A stretch of DNA of 64,000 nt. Origin: Bacteroidia bacterium. GTDB taxonomy: Bacteria > Bacteroidota > Bacteroidia > B-17B0 > Aurantibacillaceae. A program made the translations under genes and the position numbers. The DNA lies in contig JAEUTQ010000065.1 of NCBI GenBank assembly GCA_016787445.1, positions 1 through 64,000 on the forward strand, given 5' to 3'. The notes under the pieces are model-generated. The model searched no databases and was not told the origin of the DNA. It saw only the letters and a program-made list of their open reading frames with translations. Below, piece by piece: positions 54,569-63,643 of the stretch; position 1 is the stretch's first letter; every line of letters begins with the position of its first letter.

Positions 54569-56113
54569 TTAAATATCGTCACCTTTTGAACGACCTAAAT
54601 AAGTCATTACGTTACGGAAACCAATATAACATTTAGCTGTATCCTGATATTCGTAAGTTCTGGTAGAGTTTTGTAAGTAGTATCCGATATCCTTCCAGCT
54701 TCCACCACGAATAACTTTACGCTTTAATACGTTTGCATCTTTATCTTGTGCTTCATAAACGTAATCAGGGTTTAAGTCATGTTCGAAATCATAAGCAGAT
54801 TCATCGAACGCGTTACTTGTCCACTCAGACACGTTTCCAGCCATACAATATAAACCAAAATCATTCGGGTTATAAGAGTAGATATATACTGAATGGAAAC
54901 CACCGTCATCAATATACGAACCACGCATCGGTTTAAAGTTACCTAAGAAACATCCGCGAGCATTACGTAAGTAAGGACCACCCCAAGGATATGGAGATAA
55001 ATCTAAATCACCACGAGCCGCTCTCTCCCACTCACTTTCAGTTGGTAAACGGAAATCGTTAACGATAGACTGACCAGTACCGATTAAGAAGTTATTTAAT
55101 AATAATGAACGCCAGATTGAGAATGCACGAGCTTGCTTCCAGGTTACACCAACAACTGGGTATTGGTCGTAAGCCGGATGCCAGAAATACATATTCGTCA
55201 TTGGCTCATTGAAAGAGTAAGTATAATCGTGTACCCATGCTAATGTATCAGGGTAAACGTTGATAATATCTTTAATGATAAATACAGAGCGGTCAACACC
55301 TTTACGTTCGCGCGGAACATAATTACCTTGACCAACAGAAACCTGATCAGATACATTATAGGTACCTAAAGTTTTTGGATCTTTACCAGGATCACCTACT
55401 GGAGTTGAAGGAGAACCGGGAGCACCATTTTGACCATCATTTAATACAACACCATTAATATAATCAGCTTTCTTATACTCATGAGCCGCATCCTGAATAT
55501 CAGGTGACTTTTGAGGACGGAAACGATTAGACTTAGAAGCTGCTAAACGAATATCGATACGGTAGTATTCGTAGTTTAATTTACGAGTATCGATTTCTTT
55601 ACGATTATAGAAACGTTCTACTTCCGGTAAATATAATGGTTGTAAATCGGCACGGTAATCTTCATCCGGGCTATCCCAGTTGATACGCTTTTCCCAGTTG
55701 ATATATGGATCTTGTAGATTGTTATCACCTTTATATATAGGCCATACTTCTAAGAAGTCTTCTTGAGAGATTTGAAAGTCTTCAGCTTCAGGGTTGGAAC
55801 CAAAAGCTAACAACTTACGTGCAATTGAGTCACGCACCCAATATACGAATTGGCGGTACTCATTATTGGAGATTTCGGAATCATCAATATAGAACGCCTG
55901 AACCGAAACCATTTTAGATTTGGCAGTATGAGCCATAGTAACTTCTTCGTCACTTGGACCCATGTGATAGCTCCCCATTGGGATGTACAAGGTACCGTAA
56001 GGATCGGGCTGATACCAGGGTTCGCGGCCTCCTACACCAACCAACTCACCGGTTTTTTTATTACAACCGGTAACGACCGCAACAAATGAAGCTAATACCA
56101 ATAGTTTTTTCAT
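54569..56113 (-). CDS. gldK: T9SS/gliding lipoprotein GldK
   Basis: 514 residues with a lipoprotein signal peptide (lipobox VVTGC). Contains the formylglycine-generating-enzyme-like (SUMF1) fold: YIPMGSYHMG near the start, RLPTESEWERAARG, GNVSEWTSNAF and VIRGGSWKDIGYYLQ, but without a need for enzyme activity. Sits on the periplasmic face of the outer membrane, in rings with GldN. First gld gene after porP. Confidence 0.96.
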   Translation of the reverse strand: MKKLLVLASFVAVVTGCNKKTGELVGVGGREPWYQPDPYGTLYIPMGSYHMGPSDEEVTMAHTAKSKMVSVQAFYIDDSEISNNEYRQFVYWVRDSIARKLLAFGSNPEAEDFQISQEDFLEVWPIYKGDNNLQDPYINWEKRINWDSPDEDYRADLQPLYLPEVERFYNRKEIDTRKLNYEYYRIDIRLAASKSNRFRPQKSPDIQDAAHEYKKADYINGVVLNDGQNGAPGSPSTPVGDPGKDPKTLGTYNVSDQVSVGQGNYVPRERKGVDRSVFIIKDIINVYPDTLAWVHDYTYSFNEPMTNMYFWHPAYDQYPVVGVTWKQARAFSIWRSLLLNNFLIGTGQSIVNDFRLPTESEWERAARGDLDLSPYPWGGPYLRNARGCFLGNFKPMRGSYIDDGGFHSVYIYSYNPNDFGLYCMAGNVSEWTSNAFDESAYDFEHDLNPDYVYEAQDKDANVLKRKVIRGGSWKDIGYYLQNSTRTYEYQDTAKCYIGFRNVMTYLGRSKGDDI

Positions 56114-56184
56114 AATTGTTGTTTTAGTTTATAACCTTTTTACCAGAATTTAGTTACACTTTTGTGTTATTAACAAGTTTTTAA

Positions 56185-56192
56185 CAAATATA
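56185..56192 (-). promoter_or_regulatory. -7 box before gldK
   Basis: TATATTTG on the minus strand fits TAnnTTTG, about 70 nt before the gldK ATG, in the 137-bp porP-gldK gap. No -33 TTTG at the right distance, so a secondary promoter at most. Confidence 0.35.
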
Positions 56193-56250
56193 ACAAAAAG
56201 TCTGGTAAAGTGGTTTTAACGTAAGATTTTTGAAAAGGTTACAATTTTTA

Positions 56251-57213
56251 TTATTCCAAGAATCGAACGTTACCATGTACGGTAGGTTTTGGGGCTTTTT
56301 TAACCATACAATAACCTAACATAATCTCGTGAGTACCAGATGTATGGCCTTTGATTTTTGACATCGGAAGGTCATATGAGTACCCTATTTTTAATGATTT
56401 GTCTTTTAATAAACGTGCACCTAACATCGGAGCGATTGCATCTTCCATACGGTAAGAAACCCCTAACCAGATGAATTTATCGTATTCATATGTTAAGTTA
56501 ACGTCTAACTGAGTTGTAGCAGCATCAGACTTAACTTTAACGTTAGCGCTAACATCATTACGTGGGTTAATTGGGAAAGTATAACCTCCAATTACGTAAT
56601 AGTGACGTGCCATTTCAAAAGTGATTTTATCGCCACCTTTTAATGTTTGAGCAGGTAAGTGAGTAGATGATAAACCTACATACATTTTACCAGGGATATG
56701 AAAATATAAACCAAAACCTAAGTCATAAGTAACTTTATTTAAACCAGGATTCGCTGTTCCGCCTGATGTAGCTGTATAACCAGGGATATATGAATCAGCC
56801 TTTCCAGGCTCCGGAGCAATCCAATCATTATTAATTGATTTCTGTAAGATACCTACATCGATACCGGCACCTAACGTACCGCCCATCATTTCTTTATTGT
56901 AGGCTGCTGCTACACGGAAGAAGTTTGTTTTATCTGCTCCGATAGCATCATTCATAAAATTAATACCAACACCTAAAGACGGAATAACACGCATATCTGC
57001 ACTTAATAATCCTGTAGATGGAGCACCTGGGAAATTAACCCACTGCTTACGATACAAAACGTTTGCACAAATGGCATTACTTGTTCCCGCATAACCTGGG
57101 TTATAGATTAACTTGCTATGCATGAACTGAGTGAATTGAGGATCTTGCTGAGCCATTAAAACACTTGAAAAGCCAGCTACTGCTACTACAACTTTAGTAA
57201 ATAGTTTTTTCAT
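56251..57213 (-). CDS. porP: PorP/SprF family outer membrane protein
   Basis: 320 residues, signal peptide ending SVLMAQ. QDPQFTQFMHSKLIYNPGYAGT is the PorP/SprF N-terminal signature; the barrel follows and ends in RFLE. These proteins help T9SS cargo or attach the gliding adhesin at the outer membrane. It precedes gldKLMN as porP precedes porKLMN in Porphyromonas, so it is best read as part of the T9SS core. Confidence 0.92.
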   Translation of the reverse strand: MKKLFTKVVVAVAGFSSVLMAQQDPQFTQFMHSKLIYNPGYAGTSNAICANVLYRKQWVNFPGAPSTGLLSADMRVIPSLGVGINFMNDAIGADKTNFFRVAAAYNKEMMGGTLGAGIDVGILQKSINNDWIAPEPGKADSYIPGYTATSGGTANPGLNKVTYDLGFGLYFHIPGKMYVGLSSTHLPAQTLKGGDKITFEMARHYYVIGGYTFPINPRNDVSANVKVKSDAATTQLDVNLTYEYDKFIWLGVSYRMEDAIAPMLGARLLKDKSLKIGYSYDLPMSKIKGHTSGTHEIMLGYCMVKKAPKPTVHGNVRFLE

Positions 57214-57267
57214 TTTTTATTGGTTTAAATTTTAAATCAGCACTTTATGCTGAATATACTTAGGGCA

Positions 57268-57298
57268 CTAAATTAGTTAAAGAATTTTAAAAAACAAA
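57268..57298 (-). promoter_or_regulatory. Promoter of the porP-gldKLMN block
   Basis: On the minus strand TTTG (57295-57298), 19 bp, TAATTTAG (57268-57275, 7 of 8 to TAnnTTTG). A leader of about 50 nt follows. Confidence 0.5.
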
Positions 57299-57351
57299 CG
57301 TAAGCCCCTATTTTTTGTTAAAAAGATTACATTAGCGACACTTGATATAAC

Positions 57352-58620
57352 TTACTGAATATCAGTCATGACCAATTGGGCGGTGTTTCTGGATTTTAAC
57401 TCCAGAAGTATATTCTTGTTTTCGGTAAGCTTATTTATGGTTTCCTGATCGTAATTACGGATTGTTAAGAGCTCAACCCCGGTGTTGTAAAGCACTTTAA
57501 ATTGTTTTTGTAGTTCATCGATTAACGGAACTGTTTTTTGTTCATCATAATCAGTACAAACGGTGAAGTTTATTGCAGAATTCTGCATCACGTGAATTTT
57601 CACACCGTATTTCGAAAACAATTCGAAGATGGAACTTAAATTATCTTCTGCAATAAATGAAAAATCTTTTGGCTGAATAGAAATCAGCATTTGATTTACT
57701 TTGAAAATGTATCCCGGAATTGGTAATCTTTTCCCTCCATCATGAATAATTGTTCCGCTCTTATCCGGATTCAGGAATGACTTAACATACAACGGAATGT
57801 TTTTATTCTGTAAAGGCTTGATTGTTTTTGGATGTATTACCGTTGCGCCGTAGTATGTTAACTCAATGGCGTCATAGTAACTTAGTTCGTCAATCTTTTT
57901 CGTGTTTTTGAACCATTTCGGATCGGCATTCAGTACTCCATCTACATCTTTCCAAATAGTTACACTTTCTGCATTGGTAAAATAGGCTAATAATGCGGCT
58001 GTATAATCAGATCCTTCACGTCCTAATGTGGTTGTGAAATTTTCTGATGTTCCGCCAATAAATCCTTGTGTAATCACAATCTTACTGTTGTCGAATTGCG
58101 GCATTAACTGCGACTTCACCAACGATTCACTTAATTCATAATTAACCTTTCCCTCACGATACGTATTATCCGTTTGAATAATTCCGCGCGCATCCATCCA
58201 TTTATTCTTAACACCAATTTCATTCAGGTAAGCAGAAACTATTTTTGTGGAAATAATTTCACCCATGCAAACAATTTGATCATACTCTTGATTATAACTC
58301 CCTACCGGTTCATCTTCAATAATCCAATTGAGTTCAACAAATGTGTTTTCAATTTCATTATAAACCGGATGATTTTTAGCCGGAAATAATTCACTTATAA
58401 TTTGAAAATGATAGTCTTTGATTTTTTGCAATTCAGATTCGGCGTTTCCTGTTTTCTTAAAATAAGCATTCACTAAATTTTCCAAACCATTGGTTGTTTT
58501 TCCCATGGCTGATATAACCACCACTGTTGGTTTATTAGCATACTTCTTTAAAACCTCAGCAACATTTTTTACTGCTGCTGCATCTTTTACCGATGCTCCT
58601 CCGAATTTAAAAACTTGCAT
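57352..58620 (-). CDS. lysC: Aspartate kinase (monofunctional)
   Basis: 422 residues from the ATG at 58620 (MQVFKFGGASVKDAAAV), which is the usual aspartokinase start. The frame extends to 58722, but that part contains the secG terminator. The kinase domain has the KFGGASV loop and FIGGTSENFTTTLGREGSDYTAALLAY; the C-terminal about 140 residues are tandem ACT-like regulatory domains. Phosphorylates aspartate for lysine, threonine and methionine. Start at 58620 lies 79 bp behind the terminator. Confidence 0.94.
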   Translation of the reverse strand: MQVFKFGGASVKDAAAVKNVAEVLKKYANKPTVVVISAMGKTTNGLENLVNAYFKKTGNAESELQKIKDYHFQIISELFPAKNHPVYNEIENTFVELNWIIEDEPVGSYNQEYDQIVCMGEIISTKIVSAYLNEIGVKNKWMDARGIIQTDNTYREGKVNYELSESLVKSQLMPQFDNSKIVITQGFIGGTSENFTTTLGREGSDYTAALLAYFTNAESVTIWKDVDGVLNADPKWFKNTKKIDELSYYDAIELTYYGATVIHPKTIKPLQNKNIPLYVKSFLNPDKSGTIIHDGGKRLPIPGYIFKVNQMLISIQPKDFSFIAEDNLSSIFELFSKYGVKIHVMQNSAINFTVCTDYDEQKTVPLIDELQKQFKVLYNTGVELLTIRNYDQETINKLTENKNILLELKSRNTAQLVMTDIQ

Positions 58621-58699
58621 AGAAATATTTGATTTCAAAAATAGGTATTTTGGTTGTAAAGCGATGCATTGATACTTGTCACAATTACAACAAATAAAA

Positions 58700-58719
58700 A
58701 ACCCCGGAAATCCGGGGTT
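58700..58719 (-). terminator. secG terminator
   Basis: AACCCCGGA/TCCGGGGTT stem with a 2-nt loop; the minus strand continues TTTTTTATTTG. Confidence 0.88.
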
Positions 58720-58733
58720 CAATTTTTTAAAGA

Positions 58734-59132
58734 TTAATGCTGATGACCATCACCTTCGCTGTGTGCAGCACCATCACCTGCAGGAGGTGCCGGTGTGTTA
58801 GCTTGTTGTGGAGCTTGTTGTGGAGCTTGTTGCGCAGGAGCTTGCTGTGGCATTACTGCACCAGCTGCTTTTTTACGAGTCACTGACTCAGTTGGCTTTG
58901 ATGCAGCATCGCTGGCATCACCCATCTTTGGAGTCATTAATAAACTTAAAACTAATAAAGCTATCGCTAAGGTCCATGTTGCTTTTTCAATCACATCTGC
59001 TCCGCGACGAACACCCATAATTTGATTAGCACCACTGAACTGACTTGAAATTCCGCCACCTTTAGAGTTTTGCATCAACACCACTAAAATTAAAAGTGAG
59101 CAAACGATGATTAAAATAATTGATAAAAACAT
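58734..59132 (-). CDS. secG: Preprotein translocase subunit SecG
   Basis: 132 residues. Two TM segments (about 3-20 and 52-66) with NSKGGGISSQFSGANQIMGVRRGADVIEKATW between them, the SecG signature. After TM2 comes a long tail with QAPQQAPQQ repeats and a His-rich end (GDGHQH), longer than in most SecG proteins. Part of SecYEG, aids protein export. 10 nt behind the TPR gene. Confidence 0.92.
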   Translation of the reverse strand: MFLSIILIIVCSLLILVVLMQNSKGGGISSQFSGANQIMGVRRGADVIEKATWTLAIALLVLSLLMTPKMGDASDAASKPTESVTRKKAAGAVMPQQAPAQQAPQQAPQQANTPAPPAGDGAAHSEGDGHQH

Positions 59133-59142
59133 ATTGTATTAT

Positions 59143-60126
59143 TTATTGGTTCTGTTTCTTTAAATTCTGAATAAGGGTTGCAAAGTAAGCACTTTTTTGT
59201 GGAAATTTCAAACTTAATATTTCATAGGCTCGAACAGCTTTGGAAATATTTCCCTGAAGGGCATAAATCTTTGCAAGTGTTTCTGTTACAAGCTCTTCGT
59301 TTTCAATTAAGCTTTCCTTTGCCTTGGTATCAGCAGCAAAAAAACGTTGATTCGGGTCGAGACGAATCGTTGAAGGATTTACTTCAATGATTTTATCAAT
59401 GATGGATTGTTGTTTCGCCTTCTTCTCAGTTTTATCCTTTTCCACTATCGGCTTAACTTCTGTTTTCAGTTTCTTCTCCTCTTTTTCTTCTTCCTTCTTC
59501 TCCTGAACAAAAGGCTTCTCTTCTACTCTATCTGCTTTCTTAAGCGCTTGCAACCAATCCGAAAAACTTCCGGAAGATATCTGTGTAGTTTCTTCCTCTT
59601 TTTTACTTTCCGTTAAGTGAGTAATTGGTTCCTTATCGTGAGTTGTTTCTTGTTTCTTATACCAATCCGGAGTTTTTAAAACTTCTTTCTCTACAAAAGC
59701 AGTAATAATATCCTTCTGGATTTCTTTCTCAACCAATTTGTTTAACGCCTCTTCTTTTGCTTCTGCAGATAATTCAATGGCTTTAAGGTGATCAATTTCC
59801 GAAACTTTTTCTTTTGCTTCTGTTTTTATTTCTTCAATTGGCTGAATGGTTTCGTTTTTAACCTGATTGTTTATCTCAATGGTTGGTGCTTTTACAAATT
59901 CATTGAGTAAAGAATGTAATCTTGCGCGATTTGGAATACTGATAGCAGTTTGTTTGAGTGTTTGCTGATAAAGTCCGCTATCATATTTTCGCGAAACTAA
60001 AGTGAGCAACATATGTGCCGAATGAAAAAACGGAAACTGCTTTTTCAATTCCTGCAAACTCGCCAAATCGTTTGAACCTGCATTAGCAGGATTGGATAAT
60101 AGATTTATGAATTCGTTTTGCTTCAC
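59143..60126 (-). CDS. Conserved hypothetical protein with C-terminal TPR
   Basis: 327 residues, no signal peptide. N-terminal helical part (about 1-95), a middle region of about 150 residues very rich in Lys and Glu with coiled-coil character, and a C-terminal TPR-like unit (LVTETLAKIYALQGNISKAVRAYEILSLKFP). Typical Bacteroidota hypothetical placed between lptE and secG. It may scaffold envelope complexes; function unknown. Confidence 0.8.
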   Translation of the reverse strand: MKQNEFINLLSNPANAGSNDLASLQELKKQFPFFHSAHMLLTLVSRKYDSGLYQQTLKQTAISIPNRARLHSLLNEFVKAPTIEINNQVKNETIQPIEEIKTEAKEKVSEIDHLKAIELSAEAKEEALNKLVEKEIQKDIITAFVEKEVLKTPDWYKKQETTHDKEPITHLTESKKEEETTQISSGSFSDWLQALKKADRVEEKPFVQEKKEEEKEEKKLKTEVKPIVEKDKTEKKAKQQSIIDKIIEVNPSTIRLDPNQRFFAADTKAKESLIENEELVTETLAKIYALQGNISKAVRAYEILSLKFPQKSAYFATLIQNLKKQNQ

Positions 60127-60157
60127 CTTAACTCAAAGATACATTTTAATGGAAGAT

Positions 60158-60661
60158 TTACCAATTATTAAAAGCGCGGTTAAAAACGTCTTCTGTAATT
60201 TGTCGGAATATTTCCTGAACTAATTCAGGCTCCATAGATTCAATGGATTTCTGACTGCTGTAATCCGCAAAACGGGTAAAGGATTGCTCGAAATTTTTTG
60301 TGGCATCAAAACGGTTGCTGTATTTCACATTTACACTAATCGTTAATCTATTTAAACTCGCTTGGTCGGTACTCTGAATTGCAACCGGGGCAATGTTATA
60401 ATCGGCAATAAATCCTTCAAACTGCAAATCTCCATTCTGACTCATGAGGGCCAAATTAGTTTGCGACGATACCATGTCGCGCAATTTTTCCGTAAAGCGT
60501 TGAGATAAACTTGGGGCTCCTAATGTTGTGTTATTAGCAAAGAAAGCGACTGAAATAGTTTTTGCTTCAGGCGGAATGGTTGCACCACTCAATGAATACT
60601 TCACTTTACAGGACGCAATTCCCAAACTAACCAGTATCAATAAATAAATTATCTTCTTCAC
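60158..60661 (-). CDS. lptE: LptE-family LPS assembly lipoprotein
   Basis: 167 residues, lipoprotein with lipobox LGIASC. The family pattern is YSLSGATIPPEAKTISVAFFANN...LSQRFTEKLRDMV, then RLTISVNVKYSN. LptE plugs the LptD barrel and helps insert LPS in the outer membrane. Directly abuts the sigma-54 activator gene (stop at 60662), 31 nt before the TPR gene. Confidence 0.88.
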   Translation of the reverse strand: MKKIIYLLILVSLGIASCKVKYSLSGATIPPEAKTISVAFFANNTTLGAPSLSQRFTEKLRDMVSSQTNLALMSQNGDLQFEGFIADYNIAPVAIQSTDQASLNRLTISVNVKYSNRFDATKNFEQSFTRFADYSSQKSIESMEPELVQEIFRQITEDVFNRAFNNW

Positions 60662-61912
60662 TTACTCGGCAATTTTATACTCGTTAATTTTTCTGTACAA
60701 CGTTCGCTCACTAATTCCTAATTCTTGCGCCGCGTATTTTCGTTTGCCTTTGTGCTTTTTCAAGGCGCGCTTAATCATATCAATTTCTTTGTCTTGTAAT
60801 GAAAGTGATTCTTCCACTTCAATCGGTAAATTAATTCCGTCGGCCTTTTTGTGAATGGTAACCGGATGTACAGAAACAGAAGGCGTCGTTACAGGCAATT
60901 CATTTTCTTCCGCTACTTCATTGTATAAACGATTTACAATCTGCACATCATCATTACTAATCCCGTTGATTTGTCCTTGTGACGCCAATACAATATCATG
61001 CACCACTTTCTTCAAATCGTTCAAATCCTTTTTCATGTCTACCAACACTTTATAAAAGATATCGCGTTCATTGATATCGATGGTAGATTGTGTTGCTTCA
61101 TTTCGACTCAACACCGGTAAATTGTTTACACCGTAATTCGGTAAGTAAGTAAGCAAAACATCGGCATTAATCTCTCTATTTTTTTCAATAATGGAAATTT
61201 GTTCGGTGATATTCTTTAGCTGACGCACATTTCCGGGCCAATAATAATTAATCAAAATTTGCTCTGCATCGGATGTCAATTTTATGACAGGCATTCTATA
61301 CTTCGTTGCAAAATCGCTTGCAAATTTTCTGAAGAGCAAATGAATATCTTCTTTACGTTCCCTTAAGGGTGGTAAATAAATAGGAACGGTATTTAATCGA
61401 TAATACAAATCCTCTCTGAACTTACCCTTTTCAATTGCTTTGAAAAAATTAATATTTGTCGCGGCAATTACACGCACATCAGTTTTTTGAACTTTGCTGC
61501 TACCAACTTTTATGTATTCACCGGTTTCCAAAATACGCAGTAAGCGTGCTTGTGTAGCAAGCGGTAATTCACCAACCTCATCCAAGAAAATGGTTCCTCC
61601 GTTAGCTACTTCAAAGTAACCTTTGCGCGCTTCCGTTGCGCCGGTAAATGAACCTTTCTCGTGACCAAATAACTCACTGTCTATAGTTCCTTCAGGAATA
61701 GCACCGCAGTTCACGGCAATATATTGTCCGTGTTTACGCGAACTATTTTGATGTATGATTTGCGGAAATACTTCCTTACCTGTTCCGCTCTCTCCATTAA
61801 TTAAAACATTTAAATCAGTAGGCGCCACCTGTCGGGCGATATCAATAGCTCTATCCAAAAGCGGATTGCTACCTATTATTCCGAAGCGTTGTTTGATATC
61901 CTGAATATTCAT
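60662..61912 (-). CDS. Sigma-54-dependent transcriptional activator (no receiver domain)
   Basis: 416 residues. AAA+ domain from residue 1: Walker A GESGTGKE (40-47), loop GSFTGA at 87-92 in place of the common GAFTGA, Walker B GGTIFLDEVGELP. C-terminal Fis-type helix-turn-helix: KGKRKYAAQELGISERTLYRKINEYK. No N-terminal input domain, so it may be constitutively active or controlled by another protein. Lies between miaB and lptE, in the same direction. Target promoters unknown; the site before clpB is one candidate. Confidence 0.93.
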   Translation of the reverse strand: MNIQDIKQRFGIIGSNPLLDRAIDIARQVAPTDLNVLINGESGTGKEVFPQIIHQNSSRKHGQYIAVNCGAIPEGTIDSELFGHEKGSFTGATEARKGYFEVANGGTIFLDEVGELPLATQARLLRILETGEYIKVGSSKVQKTDVRVIAATNINFFKAIEKGKFREDLYYRLNTVPIYLPPLRERKEDIHLLFRKFASDFATKYRMPVIKLTSDAEQILINYYWPGNVRQLKNITEQISIIEKNREINADVLLTYLPNYGVNNLPVLSRNEATQSTIDINERDIFYKVLVDMKKDLNDLKKVVHDIVLASQGQINGISNDDVQIVNRLYNEVAEENELPVTTPSVSVHPVTIHKKADGINLPIEVEESLSLQDKEIDMIKRALKKHKGKRKYAAQELGISERTLYRKINEYKIAE

Positions 61913-61927
61913 CTTGAAATAATTTAA

Positions 61928-63358
61928 TTAAACAACTTCACCAATTAAAGTAGTAGCTGTACAACGATTCACTTTTACATTTACATAATCTCCCTTTTTG
62001 TGATTGCCTGCAGGAAAAACAATCACAGTGTTTTGAGAATTACGTCCGAACAATTCTTCTTTATTTTTCTTACTAACGCCTTCAACTAATACTCTGAATG
62101 TTTTACCAACCGCTTTATTTGTATGATAAGCGCTGTGTTCCATTTGCAGACTCACCACTTCCTGTAATCTTCTTTTCTTCACATCTTCCGGAATATCATC
62201 TTTAAATTTCCTTTCAGCCAAAGTTTTAGGACGCTCGCTATACATAAACATATAGGCGAAATCATACTTCACTTCTTTCATTAAAGAAACGGTATCTTGA
62301 TGTTGTTCTTCAGTTTCACCGCAAAATCCAGTAATAACATCAGTACTTATCCCACAATCCGGCATAATTGTACGAATAGCTTTTATTCTATCTAAATACC
62401 ATTCGCGTGAATAACCTCTGTTCATTCTTTCAAGCACTTCACTATTTCCGCTCTGAACAGGAAGATGTATGTATTTACAAATGTTCTCATATTTTGCCAT
62501 GGTGTGCAATACCTCATCCGTCATGTCTTTTGGGTGAGATGTAGAAAATCTCACACGTAAATCAGGATGAATTTTAGCAACCATTTCCAATAAATGAGCG
62601 AAGTTTACAGCGTTCGCTTTTTGCTCCTCCGTTAAAATTTCTTTTTTCAATCCTCCACCGGCCCACACATAGGAATCTACATTTTGTCCTAATAAAGTAA
62701 CTTCTCTGTATCCTGCATCAAATGCTTCCTTTGCTTCTTTTACGATACTTTCAGGATTTCTGCTTCGTTCTCTTCCGCGTGTAAACGGCACGACACAAAA
62801 ACTGCACATGTTATCGCAACCACGCATGATACTGATAAAAGCACTTACTCCGTTTTTATCGAGGCGCATCGGACTAATATCCGCATACGTTTCTTCCTTA
62901 CTTAATATGACATTAATTGCTTTCTGACCGCTCTCGGCCGTTTCAATTAAGTTTGGTAAATCACGGTATGCATCTGGTCCAACTACTATATCCACTAATT
63001 TTTCTTCTTCCAAAAATTGTGATTTTAAACGCTCAGCCATACAACCCAAAACACCTACTAAGGCATCCGGATTTTTCTGTTTTACCTTTTTATAATCTTG
63101 TAAACGCTGACGAACACGCGATTCGGCATTTTCTCGGATGGCACATGTATTTACAAAAATGATATCCGCCTCCTCGTAGTTTTGAGTGGTGGTATATCCC
63201 TTATCTATTAATATAGAGGCAACGATTTCGCTGTCTGCAAAATTCATCTGGCATCCATAACTTTCGAGGAATAGTTTTTTGCTTCCCTCATTGTTTCCAT
63301 CTTTTATCAACGCCTCACCTTGCCTGCTTTCGTCGATTATTTTGTTCTCAAAGTCCAT
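61928..63358 (-). CDS. miaB: tRNA-2-methylthio-N6-dimethylallyladenosine synthase
   Basis: Radical SAM methylthiotransferase acting on i6A37 of tRNA. 476 residues. UPF0004 domain with [14 protein letters not shown] and [10 protein letters not shown] cluster cysteines; radical SAM motif [20 protein letters not shown] (C-x3-C-x2-C); C-terminal TRAM domain. First gene of the leftward unit leading to secG. Promoter candidate is a TAACTTTG box at 63377-63384 (minus strand) with an overlapping upstream palindrome. Confidence 0.96.
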   Translation of the reverse strand: MDFENKIIDESRQGEALIKDGNNEGSKKLFLESYGCQMNFADSEIVASILIDKGYTTTQNYEEADIIFVNTCAIRENAESRVRQRLQDYKKVKQKNPDALVGVLGCMAERLKSQFLEEEKLVDIVVGPDAYRDLPNLIETAESGQKAINVILSKEETYADISPMRLDKNGVSAFISIMRGCDNMCSFCVVPFTRGRERSRNPESIVKEAKEAFDAGYREVTLLGQNVDSYVWAGGGLKKEILTEEQKANAVNFAHLLEMVAKIHPDLRVRFSTSHPKDMTDEVLHTMAKYENICKYIHLPVQSGNSEVLERMNRGYSREWYLDRIKAIRTIMPDCGISTDVITGFCGETEEQHQDTVSLMKEVKYDFAYMFMYSERPKTLAERKFKDDIPEDVKKRRLQEVVSLQMEHSAYHTNKAVGKTFRVLVEGVSKKNKEELFGRNSQNTVIVFPAGNHKKGDYVNVKVNRCTATTLIGEVV

Positions 63359-63376
63359 TTATCTTTACTAAAACCA

Positions 63377-63408
63377 CAAAGTTACGACATTAATGTGTCA
63401 TTTTGACA
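63377..63408 (-). promoter_or_regulatory. miaB -7 box and upstream palindrome
   Basis: TAACTTTG on the minus strand (63377-63384) fits TAnnTTTG, about 20 nt before the miaB ATG. The perfect palindrome TGTCATTTTGACA (arms TGTCA/TGACA, 63396-63408) lies where the -33 element would be. No TTTG at normal spacing. Confidence 0.4.
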
Positions 63409-63451
63409 TATTTTAGTTTTTTAACGGATTACCAGGCGGTTAAATAAACGA

Positions 63452-63484
63452 TTTGGTGAATTCGGATTTTATTTTTTTTCTTTG
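63452..63484 (+). promoter_or_regulatory. Promoter-like pair before topA
   Basis: TTTG (63452-63455), 21 bp, TTTCTTTG (63477-63484, 7 of 8). It would give a topA leader of about 150 nt. The leader holds a perfect 14-bp palindrome TAATCAGCTGATTA (63569-63582). Confidence 0.35.
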
Positions 63485-63643
63485 CACACTTTTTAATGAA
63501 GCCCAAAAACTAATTTTTACGGATTTTAACCGCAAAAACACAAAAATTGAAATCATTAAAAATAGTACTAATCAGCTGATTATTAAATTCTTGTAAAAAT
63601 CAAGAGGGAAAAATCGGCACATATATTTCTATACATATATAAT

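Noticed and set aside
58621-58699. Lysine riboswitch before lysC
   Set aside because: The gap is under 80 nt and lacks the multi-helix structure of the lysine aptamer.
58621-58722. Upstream start for aspartate kinase
   Set aside because: The extension reads through the secG terminator hairpin; MQVFKFGGASV at 58620 is the normal start.
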